NCBI GenBank assembly: GCA_017165825.1
Contig: CM029372.1
Span: 26,155,655-26,219,654 of the forward strand
DNA: 64,000 nucleotides
Direction: 5' to 3'
From: Hepsetus odoe
Taxonomy: Eukaryota > Chordata > Actinopteri > Characiformes > Hepsetidae
Shown: one piece after another, positions 19,999 to 30,699 of the stretch
How positions within the stretch are numbered: the first letter of the stretch is position 1
How the letters are laid out: every line of letters begins with the position of its first letter
Notes under the pieces: generated by a model
What the model saw: the letters and a program-made list of their open reading frames with translations, nothing else
Told to the model about the DNA's origin: nothing
Databases searched by the model: none
Position numbers and translations under genes: made by a program

Positions 19999-20600
19999 AG
20001 AACACTGCACACCTAACACAGGGAACGTGTTCTAGAACACAGAACACCTAGCACAGGATATGTCTTCTAGAACACTGTACCCCTAACACAGAAGACACAT
20101 TCCCTGTGTTATGTACAGTGTTCTAGAACGCATTCCTGTGTGTATGGTGTTCTAGAACACAATCGTGTGTTAGGTGCACAATGTCCTAGAACACATTCCC
20201 GTGTTAGGTGTACAGTGTTCTAGAACACAATCATTTGTTAGGTGTACGGTGTTCTAGAACACAATCATTTGTTAGGTGTACAGTGTTCTAGAACGCATTC
20301 CTGTGTGTATGGTGTTCTAGAACACAGTCGTGTGTTAGGTGCACAATGTCCTAGAACACATTCCCGTGTTAGGTGTACGGTGTTCTAGAACACAATCATT
20401 TGTTAGGTGTACGGTGTTCTAGAACGCATTCCTGTGTGTATGGTGTTCTAGAACGCATCCTTGTGTTAGGTGTACAGTGTTCTAGAATGCATTCTTTGTT
20501 AGGTGTACGGTGTTCTAGAACGCATCCTTGTGTTAGGTGTACGGTGTTCTAGAACACATTCCTGTGTTAGGTGTGCAGTGTTCTAGAACACGTTTCCAGT
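19999..20600. repeat. 34-bp minisatellite built on the palindrome GTGTTCTAGAACAC
   Basis: About 20 units centre on a perfect 14-bp palindrome. Regular spacing is 34 bp (for example TTC at 20218, 20252 and 20286) with 29-bp variants. Between palindromes the + strand reads GTGTTAGGTGTAC from about 20160 on, but CACCTAACACAG between 20010 and 20100, so the array switches orientation. TTCTAGAA also matches a two-unit heat-shock element. Confidence 0.9.
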
Positions 20601-20978
20601 ACCCAGAGTGCATTGCTTCTTATTATGTATATATTATATTTTTGATCATTTATATGTTCTAAAAGGTTGATAAACGGTAAATGTTGATAAAACGTTCTAG
20701 CGGACGTGTCCGGTTCTGGGAGTGCAGAACTGAACCGGTCGCCGTGAGTTTTAGTGCGGAGATCCACCGTCCGGAGCTCCGGAGATTACAGGAAGAGGGT
20801 AAACAGGTTGTTGTTTTTAATGCGCTCTGTAACGAAAGAAAATACTTCATCCCCCCATCCCGCTCGAACACACCCAGCAGCCTCAGAAACAAACCCTGGC
20901 AGCCAATCAAAGAGGAGCACAGAGAGAGCATGCAGAGAAGGGCTTAATGGGAATCATTACACTTGGCTCATTGACAGG

Positions 20979-20979
<1 letters not shown>
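20601..20979. other. Single-copy intron with a CNE-like segment
   Basis: The part at 20895-20979 (CCAATCAAAGAGG, GGGCTTAATGGGAATC, CTTGGCTCATTGACAGG) has the balanced, AT-motif-rich look of a conserved non-coding element and includes the TCF/LEF-type word ATCAAAG. Conservation cannot be tested here. Confidence 0.35.

Positions 20980-20980
<1 letters not shown>

Positions 20981-21037
<57 letters not shown>
20981..21037. repeat. GT microsatellite
   Basis: Uninterrupted GT run of about 28 units. Confidence 0.95.
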
Positions 21038-21040
<3 letters not shown>

Positions 21041-21581
21041 CTCGCTCACATGTGTGTGCTTCTGTTGAGCTTTAATTTGGCCACAGGCTCCGTGCTCCCG
21101 TGAACCTGTGAGTTCTGAGAGGAGCCACATCTGCTCGGCTGGTTTGGACCCACAGGCAGCTGGTTTTGGCAACGCCGCTGTTCTGGGATCAGTCTCACGT
21201 TTCTCCTGCAGTGTTTCGGCGTAGGACTGCTGCGCCGAAGAAACTGTTTGGAGTCGGCCCAGTGAATGATGCACGCAAACCCACACACACACAAAGGCGT
21301 CGAAACATCGGGGGCAAACGTGGAAGACCAATATGAAGAACACCGAAACAGCTTTAAACGGATACAAATCATAAGAACAGTTCTTGTTTTGAATTGTGTT
21401 ATTGATACTTTATTGCTCAGATACAAATCATGTCCGTCTGCCCTGGATCCCAGGGTCTTTCAGGCCAAGAGGGACGTTGTGGCTGCAGCACTGTCGACGC
21501 TGGAATAAAAAAACGATCGTATTTAGGTTGTTTTGTGTTCTGCGTGTCACCGTTAAGGACAAACGAAACGCTTTTCTGCAA
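21038..21581. other. Intronic single-copy sequence
   Basis: No exon or repeat recognised. Confidence 0.4.
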
Positions 21582-21713
21582 CCACACGCACCGTGGAAGC
21601 CAGACTTCCATTGCCCAGGGAGCAGTGATGGAGACGGTACCTTGATCAAAGGAATCGGAGTCAGAACTCAGATTAATGGACCTAATCCCTAAACACTAGA
21701 CCAACGCTGTCCC
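21582..21713 (-). mobile_element. CACTTTCACTTT-family SINE, 5' part, decayed
   Basis: The core GGGAGCAGTGATGGAGACGG and the head (AAACACTAGACCAACGCTGTCCC) survive; the B box region is lost. Confidence 0.65.
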
Positions 21714-22389
21714 AAACCCATAAGCTAATATGAGACATGCTGATGTGTCTGGCGTGGAGAGTGAAGGTAAAGGAGAAAAGAAAAAGCACCCTTGGGTTTG
21801 ATTGCCTTCTACAATGGTATTTATTGTTTTCCATAAACGTGATTGTTTTAGTGTATCACTGCTGATTTGAGGTCGCACAAAAGAAGCTGCTAATCCTGAG
21901 GACAGCTGTGTTGGATGAGTGCAGCAGCTGGATCCTTGTTCTTTTAGCGGGTCAGTTCCGGAGATTGTGATAATGTAAGATCACATGATGAATTTTAAAC
22001 CGTATCCAGATTGAACCGTCATACGGTTCCATCACTACTGGAAGCGAGCCTTTAAAAAGAGCTGCGGTTGTCGTGTTGTTGCAGGCTGATTCGAAGAATA
22101 AGAATAATAGAAGTTGAAGAACTCCGATTATGTGCAGTGCTGTGTGTTGCGTACCAATCTTGCTCTTGACTGTAAGGCTCTGAGAGCTGAGAGGCTTTTT
22201 TCAGCTATTTATCTCAATTACAGGAACCTAACCTGGTTTAAATTGATTAATCTCCTTGAAATTAAATTGATCAGGAAGCAGGAAGTCAATAAGCCACCTG
22301 CCTGCCCTGTCAGACTGCTATGAAGCACAAAAGCGCTGATTGGCCGTGGCACTGGACATGCTACAGACAGAGGCTGCAAAAGTGCACAC
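21714..22389. other. Single-copy intron, partly CNE-like
   Basis: At 22180-22330 the sequence (TTTATCTCAATTACAGG, TTAAATTGATTAATCTCC) resembles a conserved non-coding element. The 22326-22356 piece repeats a motif at 19072. Confidence 0.35.
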
Positions 22390-23130
22390 AAGTGGAAGTA
22401 CAGATACTCGAGTAAAACTACTCTGAAATGTACTCCGAGGAGAAAAGTACAGGAGTGTACTGAGAGAATAAAGTAAAAAGTACAGGAATGTACTGAGAGT
22501 ATAAAGTAAAAAGTACAGGAATGTACTGAGAATAAAGTAAAAAGTACAGGGATGTATTTAGAGTATAAAAGTAAAAAGTACAGGACTGTACTGAGAGTGT
22601 AAAATAAATTGTACAGGAAAGTATTTAGAATAAAAAGTACAGGAATGTACTGAGAATATAAAGTAAAAGTACAGGGATGTACTGAGAGTATAAAAGTACA
22701 GGAATGTACTGAGAGTATGAAGTAAAAGTACAGGACTGTACTGAGAGTATAAAGTAAAAAGTACAGGAAAGTATTTAGAGTAAAAAGTACAGGAATGTAC
22801 TGAGAGTGTAAAGTAAAAAGTACAGGAACGTATTTAGAGTAAAAAGTACAGGAATGTACTGAGAGTATAAAGTAAAAAGTACAGGAAAGTATTTAGAGTA
22901 AAAAGTACAGGAATGTACTGAATATAAAAGTAAAAAGTACAGGAATGTACTGAGAGTATAAAGTAAAAGTACAGGACTGTACTGAGAGTATAAAGTAAAA
23001 GTACAGGACTGTACTGAGAGTATAAAGTAAAAGTACAGGAATGTACTCAGAGTATAAAGTAAAAGTACAGGAATGTACTGAGAGTATAAAGTAAAAGTAC
23101 AGGACTGTACTGAGAGTATGAAGTAAAAAG
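22390..23130. repeat. 32-bp minisatellite with GTACAG-NN-CTGTAC cores
   Basis: About 23 units of TACTGAGAGTATAAAGTAAA followed by AGTACAGGACTG, the common unit being 32 bp. GTACAGGACTGTAC is an inverted repeat with a 2-base centre; the commoner GTACAGGAATGTAC is imperfect. Unit length drifts through loss of AA or GTATA. Confidence 0.9.
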
Positions 23131-23921
23131 AAGAGATATTTGAGGTAAAATGAAGGGACTAAAAAGAAAATTTCACCAGAAAAACAAATAGAAGTAAAGA
23201 ACTGCTGCCTGAATACTCAACTAAAGTGCGTTTGAACTTTATTACATCCTACAGCTCCAAATGCTGCACATGAATAAGCCTGTGTAGTTTTTTTTTTCTT
23301 ATAAAAGTCTCACGACGCCGAAGGTTGATGTTTATTACAGCATGAGCTTCAGAGGATGCTTTAATTTGCGCTGCATCTAATTTGTTTCCTTTGCATCTTG
23401 AAAAAATGTAATAATACTCCTATATATTCAGGTGTTTGGCAAGGAAACAAAGGAGAAAGTCAAACTTAATTTCTGATCCTAGTTCTGAAACCTAAATCAG
23501 CACACACTCGCCTCAAGCCATGTTCCTCGGTAACCGGTAATAGACTTCTTAGAGGTTCTGCACGTGGTGAACATGAGCTGAACTGTTTTGCATTTCCAAC
23601 ATTATGTCCTTAAAACAGGACTTTAGACAGCCTTGCTTGATCTGCTGCATTTACAGTAAAGAGGAAACTTGGTGTGAATTAGATTGTTTGCTTGGTATGA
23701 GATCTCATCCGCGTCCTTGAGCTGAGGCTGTGTGAATTCTCCAGGGAGACAACTGGATGATCTGACATGCAGCAGCTTTAATGACTGTTGTGCTGACGTG
23801 TAGCGATTTTGCCATTATCGTCTGATTTACGGGCTCTCCCACCATAACAGGGACTGCTCTGTGGTCGAGGAATCTGGGAAACGTGGTCATGCAAGCGTGA
23901 AGATGCCCTATCCACTTGTCC
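23131..23921. other. Intronic single-copy sequence
   Basis: No repeat or exon recognised. Confidence 0.4.
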
Positions 23922-24010
23922 TTCGCTCAGAAGCGAATGAGTGACAGTCACATGGTTTGGAAAGGTCTAGGTCACCATTATTATTCTGTAATTAGCATTT
24001 ATACAAATGG
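23922..24010 (+). repeat. Duplicated single-copy block, copy 1
   Basis: It shares CTCAGAAGCGAATGAGTGAC and ATTAGCATTTATACA with copy 2 at 24965-25053. The two copies flank a LINE fragment and are diverged. Confidence 0.7.
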
Positions 24011-24034
24011 ATAATGCAGATTGTTTAGCACAAT

Positions 24035-24706
24035 TTTGAAAAGAGAGAGGATGCCTGAGGAGTGGAGATGAAGTGCACCAATTTTTTCACAGAGCTGTAG
24101 TAACTATAGAGGGATAAAGTTGATCAGCCACACAATGCAGTTCTGGGAAGAGTCGTGGAAGCAGGTTAAGAAAAGAGGTGAGGATTAGTGAGCAGCAGGA
24201 TGGATTCATGCAGAGAAAGAGATCTACAGATACAATGCTTGCTCTGATGGTGTTGATGGAGAAGTACAGAGAAGATCTGAAGGAGTTACATTGTGCCTAG
24301 AGAGGAGTTGTGTTTTTGTATGAGGAAGTCAGGTGTTACAGAGAAGTATGTTAGAGTAGTTCAGGATATGTATAAGGGCAGTGTGACAGTGGTGAGGTCT
24401 GCAGTAGGAGTGACTGATGCATTTAAAGGAGAGCTTGTTTAGCCCATTCTTGTTTATAACAGTAATGGACAGGTTGACAGACAAGGTTAGACAGGAGTCT
24501 CCGTGGACAATTTGTAGGCAAAGTCAGCGTTGGTTTGGACATGTCCAGAGGAAAGATGAGGATTATATCGGGAGGAGGATGTTGAAGATGAAGCCTCCAG
24601 GAAAGAGAAGAGGAAGAACAAAGAGGAGGTTTATGGACGTGGTGGGAGAGGACATGCAGGCAGCTGGTTTGAAGGAGGAAGATGCAGAGGACAGGAAGAA
24701 ATGGTG
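24035..24706 (+). pseudogene. RTE-like LINE reverse transcriptase fragment, longest reach to 5'
   Basis: This copy preserves more upstream RT than the others. Words at 24090-24260 correspond to the fingers/palm region (GGATGGATTCATGCAGAG, and a decayed TDTMLALMVLMEKY-type segment). It then has VRSAVGVTDAFK, and after a deletion that removes the FADD box it resumes at RWFGHVQRKDEDYIGRRMLK (24530-24589) and ends with EEDAEDRKKW. Frames are broken in several places. Confidence 0.8.
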
Positions 24707-24797
24707 ACGTTTGATCTGCTTCGGCGAATCCTAACGGCAGCACCTGAAAAACAATGAAGATGACGGATCAAAAATAATCATAATTAATATCTACACC

Positions 24798-24876
24798 GAC
24801 CTACTGGTAATGGGGTCGAACCCACAATCTTCCGATCCTGTGGCCGACTCCCTAACCAGTAGGCCACCACTGCCCA
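24798..24876 (-). mobile_element. CACTTTCACTTT-family SINE, head only
   Basis: The inverted B box (GGGGTCGAACCC) and the complete head ending AGGCCACCACTGCCC are present; core and tail are absent. Confidence 0.75.
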
Positions 24877-24964
24877 TTAAGGAGTGTATATATTGGTACT
24901 AGTTTTTGTGACATCACAAAACTTGGATTTGCCTTTGTATTTCCATGAACGGAAAGGAAAGTTC

Positions 24965-25053
24965 TTGGCTCAGAGGCGAATGAGTCACAGTCACATTGAT
25001 TGGGAGTTTATAATTGGCCTTAATTATACTCTAATTAGCATTTATACACATGG
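24965..25053 (+). repeat. Duplicated single-copy block, copy 2
   Basis: Matches 23922-24010 at both ends. The middle reads TTTATAATTGGCCTTAATTA here against CACCATTATTATTCTG in copy 1. Confidence 0.7.
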
Positions 25054-25893
25054 ACTCAGGTCAGGATATTCTGTAGCTGCTGCGTCGTTTTCCTCTCTCT
25101 TGACAGGTATGTAATGACCACAAGGCTTAAGATGTGTTGTGGATTTTGCCTCACACATGAAGTCAGTTCGGGCTGAAAACGTGGCACCCTTTCCTTTCAA
25201 AGTAGTAAAAAAAGAGAGAAAAAAAAAAGGCACTTCATAAGCCTCATTACTTGCCTTCACAGCATCTTTTGGGCTCCGTTCAAACCCTGACGAGCCTCTG
25301 AAGTCCAGCAGTGCGTCCTGATTGAGATCCCTGAGTCTGAACTAATTAGCTTGTGCAGTGAAATTCAGAAGGAGAGAAAAGCGTCCTACGTCGGAGGAGT
25401 GAGACAAAAAGCAAAGAGAGAAGAAAGGAGCGTGTGTTTACTCTAAACCTCGGAACGGAGAGTTTATCGTTTTTTCAGAGTAACCCATGTTTATCCGTGA
25501 CCCCCTGTTGCGTTGTTTTCTGTAGGACGCTGTGTGAAGCTGCTACATCCTGTCCAGATGCGTCTACGTCTCTCGCGGATGAGTTTGAATAATGCAGGGA
25601 CGTCTTCTTCAGAGCAGGAACGAGGGAGAAACACTTCACCCCAAAATTTGAACAGTATTAATAATGAATAAAAGTCAGCAGGGGGCAGTTAGCGTTGCGC
25701 AAATTGAGAGTCTAGTGCCCGGGCACCGCATGCGATCGATTGTCAGTCTGAAAATTGCATTTTTATCTAGACTGCAGCATTTATGACTCGTGTTCGTGAA
25801 GACTGAAAGCAGAGGGGTTGTTTACGGAGAACCTTTAGATCTTCATGGTCTTCCACCATCCTCCTCTAGGAGCTTTTTGGGTGTGTTGGTCTA
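25054..25893. other. Intronic single-copy sequence
   Basis: Part of 25300-25360 (GAGTCTGAACTAATTAGC) is CNE-like. No exon supported. Confidence 0.35.
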
Positions 25894-26145
25894 GGGCAGC
25901 GGTGGTCTAGCGGTGGAGTTGGCTCCGACAGGATCGGAACATTGTGGGTCCAAACTCCTTGCTAGTAGGATGCCCTGAGGTACCCTTGAGCAAGGTACCG
26001 TCCCCGTCCCTGCTCCCCGGGCAGCTTTCATAGCTGCACGGTGTGCATGGGTTAAATGCAGAGGTCCAATTTCCTTGTGGTTCGCTGTGTTGCGTGTTCT
26101 CACCATGATGGGACTAGTCACTTTCACTTCACCTTTCACTTCGTG
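25894..26145 (+). mobile_element. CACTTTCACTTT-family SINE, nearly full length
   Basis: Complete order: GGGCAGCGGTGGTCTAGCGG head, mutated B box (GGGTCCAAACTCC), core GAGCAAGGTACCGTCCCCG, CATGGGTTAAATGCAGAGG and the tail CACTTTCACTTCACC. Confidence 0.85.
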
Positions 26146-26262
26146 TTTGGATAATTGCCTATGAATCAAGAGGTCTCAGGTTCGAATCCCACCTCCAGCA
26201 CTACCACCACTGGGTTCCTGAGCAAGACCCTCAACCCCAAGTTGGCTGTCTTCTTACCATGT
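26146..26262 (+). mobile_element. SINE of the CATTTAGCAGACG family, 5' half
   Basis: B box GGTTCGAATCC at 26179-26189 is perfect, and CCCACCTCCAGCACTACCACC follows as in the complement of 2641-2672. It lies immediately behind the previous SINE. Confidence 0.7.
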
Positions 26263-26386
26263 AAACAATCTCAATTCTGCTGTTCATAATTGATACCCAC
26301 TAATAAAAAAAATTGCACATGTTGCATATTTTGTCCCACGTGTCCTTGCAAGGCAACCTGCCCCTGACTCATGATTTACAGCTTTA
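26263..26386. other. Short spacer between SINEs
   Basis: Nothing recognised. Confidence 0.4.
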
Positions 26387-26556
26387 AGGTGAAAGTGAAA
26401 GTGACTACGTGCCATTGTGAAACACAGCACACAGCGAGCCACAACGAGAAGCATTTTCTGCTTTTCACCAACACGACGTGCGGCCGTTGGCCGCCATATC
26501 CAGCGCCTGGGGAGCAGAGACAGGTACGGTACCTTGCTCAAGGGTACCTCAGGTGA
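26387..26556 (-). mobile_element. CACTTTCACTTT-family SINE, 3' two-thirds
   Basis: Tail, middle and core (GGAGCAGAGACAGGTACGGT) are present. It ends at TACCTCAGGTGAG, without B box or head. Confidence 0.75.
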
Positions 26557-27904
26557 GTGAAGCAGATGTCTGCAGAGGGTTGTGAGTGTTCGGTAGTTCT
26601 TTATATGGGAGGCTTTAAAGGCATGATGTTCTTCGTGTATCCTCATGTTTTACAGTGTCGAATAATCATGGACGCTGTTCTGCCGTCTTTCTTTTCAGTT
26701 CAGACTGACTTTGTTAGGTGCTAAGGAGTGGGTTTGTTAGCTAGAACCAGTTTTGGATTTCAGCAGACTCGTTAGACCCGGTTCTGTTTAAAACAACGGC
26801 GCATTGTGCACATTGGTGAACAGCTGGAACGAGCCACAGAACAGCTGGTTTGGGCCTGGGCTCCTTCAGCACGTTTATTTGGATCCACTACCGTGCCGTC
26901 ACACCGTTTACAGGATTTGCTGTCGCGTTCAGCAAGGTGTGTTCAGAAAGCCCCAGCTCACGTCACAGTAATGAGATACCAGCCCGTCGCCCAGTTAGTG
27001 TGAAGAACGAGACGGTGGGGGAGAAGGCAATAACGAACAGCTGTAAAGATCAAAATGAAGACCCCCACAGAAGAGTGCTATTTATATAAACACACCCCAG
27101 CAAAATCAATCAGAAGAAAAAGACAAACAAGAAGAAAATAACTATACGTATTAATCCCAAACACAATATCCAGACACGCCCCTTTTTGAACGTCTGAAGC
27201 AAGATTTGTAAAAAAAAAAGAAAAAATATAAAAGTTAACGTCTTTATTAGCAAGTTCAGCTTATTGCTTTGACCTTATTTTGTTCAACACTGAGGTTCTA
27301 CTGCAGAACTCAGTCACTTATTTAGACCACGGACCGGAGAGATGGACATCAACAGAAACAGAAAAAGAAATGTTTGGGGAAAAACAAATTCCCCCATCTT
27401 TATTTATGCGTTTTATGGACGTTTAGAACAGAATCAAAAAATCAAAGGCTGGAATATTTGAATAAAAATGAAAAAAGGAATCAATTTTATTAAAAAAGTG
27501 AAAGAATGAAATGGTTTAACTATGAAATGCGAGTAGAAGTATATCAGAATGGCATTTGGAATTGGTGTTCAGGTACTTGTTTGGAAATCCTGAGCATCTA
27601 AAGGCCAACGATGCGGTTCGAAGCGGCCCTAAATGGACATTTTGGTTCTGCAGAACCCACATGTAGCTGTTCTGCATTCAGGCTGCATGAAAGCGTGAAT
27701 ATGTAATGTGCACGTGAAGCTGTGTGTGTGTGTGTGTGGGTGTTTGGATCTCGTGGGTGACCCCTCACCCTTCCTTGCTCCAATGTTAATCCGAGCTGGT
27801 GTCGTCTCCTCCCTGGCGTTCCCCTCTTCAATTATGCAGACATTAATCTTTCAGCACTGCAGCAGCGTAATGCAGCTCACGGGACAGAATCAAAGCAGAG
27901 CGGG
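26557..27904. other. Intronic single-copy sequence
   Basis: AT-rich in the centre (27120-27550). A short GT run lies at 27720-27738. No exon or transposon identified. Confidence 0.4.
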
Positions 27905-28406
27905 ATAACAGAGGATTAGAGAGAGGGAGCGACAAAGGAGCGAAAGTGAAAGAGAACGAGACAGAAGAGTGAGAAAGAGAAGCCGAAGAGAAAGAGGACA
28001 GGGAGAGAGAAAGAACGAGATACGAGGACCTGAGATGCAACTGACGGAGAGAACAAACCGTGGAGAGAATGAAAGAGAAAAGGAAGAAAAAGAGAAATAG
28101 GGAACCGATGAGCAACAGAGGGAGAAACTGAGAGGCTGAGACCAAGACATTGAGACAAAGGAGTGAGAGTGTAAGAGGAATAGAGGGAAAGAGCGAGAGA
28201 AAGAGGAAGAGGGAAAAAAAGGATAACGGGGAAAGAGAGGGAGAGAAAGAAAGTGGGCAAAAGAGAGGCTAAAAGAGATAAAGAGATGGATAGCGAATTG
28301 GAAAACAGTAAGCGAGAGATAGAGAGAGAGAGGCAGGAAGAGAGAAAGCAAGACAGAGCAGTAGGGGAAACAAACAAGGAGGAAGATAATGTAGGAGATA
28401 GCAGAA

Positions 28407-28438
<32 letters not shown>

Positions 28439-28440
28439 TT
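27905..28440. repeat. Purine-rich tract
   Basis: The + strand is dominated by GA-rich words with a pure GA run at 28412-28438. It is less regular than the block near exon 1. Serine/leucine-rich minus-strand frames here are compositional. Confidence 0.8.
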
Positions 28441-28954
28441 TATCAGTCGTGGCCGGTGCTCTGGGGTTTGTTGAGTGTGAGTGACTCTTGGCCACTGTGG
28501 GGAGAGAACGTTATTTATGAAGGATTGCCAACAAATTAAATTTCAGAAAGAGGGGAAAAAGGCAATAGGATGTGGAAGAAATGGAAGGCTGAGATTGGAA
28601 TTGGAGGTAAAAAATAAAAGGATGCCGCGGGGGAGAAGCCATGTGAGAGAGAAACAAATATGGAAGGACAGTGTGATTCTTTTGGAGGGAGGAAGAGTGA
28701 CAGAGAATATGAATAAAGTGGAAATAACGCAGGGAATAGAATAAGTAGATGGGTGGAAGTGCACTCAGCGCTGGGAACCTGCCGCACGCTGACTGGTAGA
28801 GGTGCGGGTTACGAGGACGGGGCGGGGACAGTTCCGACTGTCCGGATTAAACGGCTGCTGCGCAATCTGGGGGGTGGAAGGTCTTGGTAGGGCATGTACA
28901 CAATGCGCCCAAGGGTTTGTAGACTCTTCTGAGATTTGGTCTGGGAAGAACCCC
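28441..28954. other. Intronic sequence, nothing certain
   Basis: Purine bias fades by 28740; the remainder is ordinary. Confidence 0.4.
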
Positions 28955-29115
28955 AGTTCTTCTGGGACGACTTTAGACTAGATTTTGGAACGTGTGAGGG
29001 CATCAGAGAGGTCAAACACTAATGTTGGATGATTGGTTCTGGACCACAAGCTGCCTTCCCAATGAAACTGGATGGAGTTTCATCACCTCAGAGAACATAG
29101 TGGTCTCCTCTGTCT
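28955..29115 (-). pseudogene. Probable Tc1-like transposon remnant
   Basis: Words such as TTTTGGAACGTGTGAGGGCA, GAGGTCAAACACTAATGTTG and TCACCTCAGAGAAC follow, in order, phrases of a widespread teleost Tc1-like element read on the minus strand, with the middle deleted. This rests on memory of the family and is tentative. Confidence 0.4.
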
Positions 29116-29167
29116 TGGAACTAGGCATCTGCACCAAAGCCTCCTATTCCAATTGGCTGTCTGGGCA

Positions 29168-29308
29168 CTTGAAAGTGAAAGTGACTATTCGATATTGGGA
29201 ACAGTGCACAGCGCACAGTGAACCACGATGAAATGCATTTTCTGCATTAACCCGTGCAAACACCATGCAACCTGTTAGTCTGGGACTCAAACCCATGGAC
29301 CTTCGAAG
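29168..29308 (-). mobile_element. CACTTTCACTTT-family SINE with internal deletion
   Basis: The tail GAAAGTGAAAGTGACTATTC and 3' region are joined directly to ACCTGTTAGTCTGGGACTC and the inverted B box CAAACCCATGG, so the core with GTGATGGGGACGG is missing. Confidence 0.75.
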
Positions 29309-29616
29309 TGTAGACTAGAGATGGAGACTACCTGCTCTGGAATTCAGATGATGATGGTGGTTCTGACCTGGAGAACAGTAGATTCAGAAGGTGGACTATC
29401 TGGTCTGGAGTTTAGATGATGATGGTGGATCTGATCTAGAGAACAGTGGATTCAGATGGTGGACTATCTGGTCTGGAGTTCAGATGATGATGGTGGTTCT
29501 GATCTAGAGAACAGTGGATTCAGATGGTGGACTATCTGGTCTGGAGTTCAGATGATGATGGTGGTTCTGATCTAGAGAACAGTGGATTCAGATGGTGGAG
29601 TATCTGCTCTGGAATA
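29309..29616 (+). repeat. 68-bp tandem repeat, about 4.5 units
   Basis: Units contain GGTGGACTATCTGGTCTGGA and GATGATGATGGTGGTTCTGA. GGTCTGGAG occurs at 29402, 29470 and 29538, exactly 68 bp apart. Copies differ by few substitutions, so the array is recent. Confidence 0.92.
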
Positions 29617-29885
29617 TTTTTTACGATTTACTTCTACTTGAGTCTATTTCTGAAGAAAGGAGTCTGCTTTTTACTCTCTTCCATTCTGGTCTTTAACATT
29701 TGCTATGTACTTTTTAGCTTTGTCTTTGTGTTTATATATATATATATATAAAAATTAATGTTTTTGCAAAAATGTTATGGTGTCCAAATTAAGTTTAATC
29801 TTCCTTTTTTTTAATACCTGCATTAGTGTTACTGGACTGTCTGTTAGGATTAGACTTAAATTTAGCTCAAGAAAAGTGGAGAGAT

Positions 29886-29930
<45 letters not shown>

Positions 29931-30052
29931 AATGCAGTGATAGAGCAAAGCTATGTATCTTCACACCTAAGAGGTGTTTCATTTTTATTTATTTATTTAT
30001 TTTCTCAAACTCGGTTCTCAACAGTTTCCAAAGGGAATTTGGCCTCCATCTC

Positions 30053-30055
<3 letters not shown>
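29617..30055. other. Intron with GA run
   Basis: A TA run lies at 29736-29750 and GA repeats at 29889-29928. No gene recognised. Confidence 0.5.

Positions 30056-30136
<81 letters not shown>
30056..30136. repeat. GT microsatellite, about 40 units
   Basis: Uninterrupted GT over 80 bases. Confidence 0.95.
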
Positions 30137-30139
<3 letters not shown>

Positions 30140-30596
30140 TCAAAGTGTAGACATCTGAGTCTCACACTGCTCTCTCATGAGAAAACTAAGAGTGGATAAG
30201 GCTCTCCTCTCCTCCAGCTCCTCTTCTGGAATGAGTAAAAGATTCGGGAGAGTCTTCATTCCGCACGATGTTTCTCTCAGTTAAACTTTCGATTTTTTGG
30301 GTGTTTGGGTTTCAAGTGTTTGATGTCGCCCCAAACCACTGGATATTAATTTAGAAGCGGTGGCGTACGTAGAGTTACATATAGTTTATTTATAAAAGCA
30401 ACTTGTTTTTGCCGCTCTTCCACTACATCTGAAGAGTTGACCGCCATTTGAATGTGCAAATTTGGTGCTACATTGTGCTCCACTCGGATTGGCTGCAACG
30501 TTTGCTTGCATGGCGATACCTCCATGGTCACGCGTCACTTGGATTTGCTGTTGCTCATAAATTTTGGAGCTTGCATTGCTTTTGCAGCGAGTATGG
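30137..30596. other. Intronic sequence, nothing recognised
   Basis: No repeat or exon supported. Confidence 0.4.
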
Positions 30597-30690
30597 GGAA
30601 GTCAGGTGTGGCAGAGCAATATGTCAGACTAGTAAAGGAAATGTATGACGGTGGTGAGGTCTGCAGTGGGAGTGGTGGATGCATTTAAAG
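30597..30690 (+). pseudogene. RTE-like LINE fragment, plus-strand arm
   Basis: GAAGTCAGGTGTGGCAGAGC through GAGGTCTGCAGTGGGAGTGG and GGATGCATTTAAAG corresponds to the region before the FADD box. It stops where the opposite-strand fragment begins. Confidence 0.7.
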
Positions 30691-30699
30691 CAGATGTGG

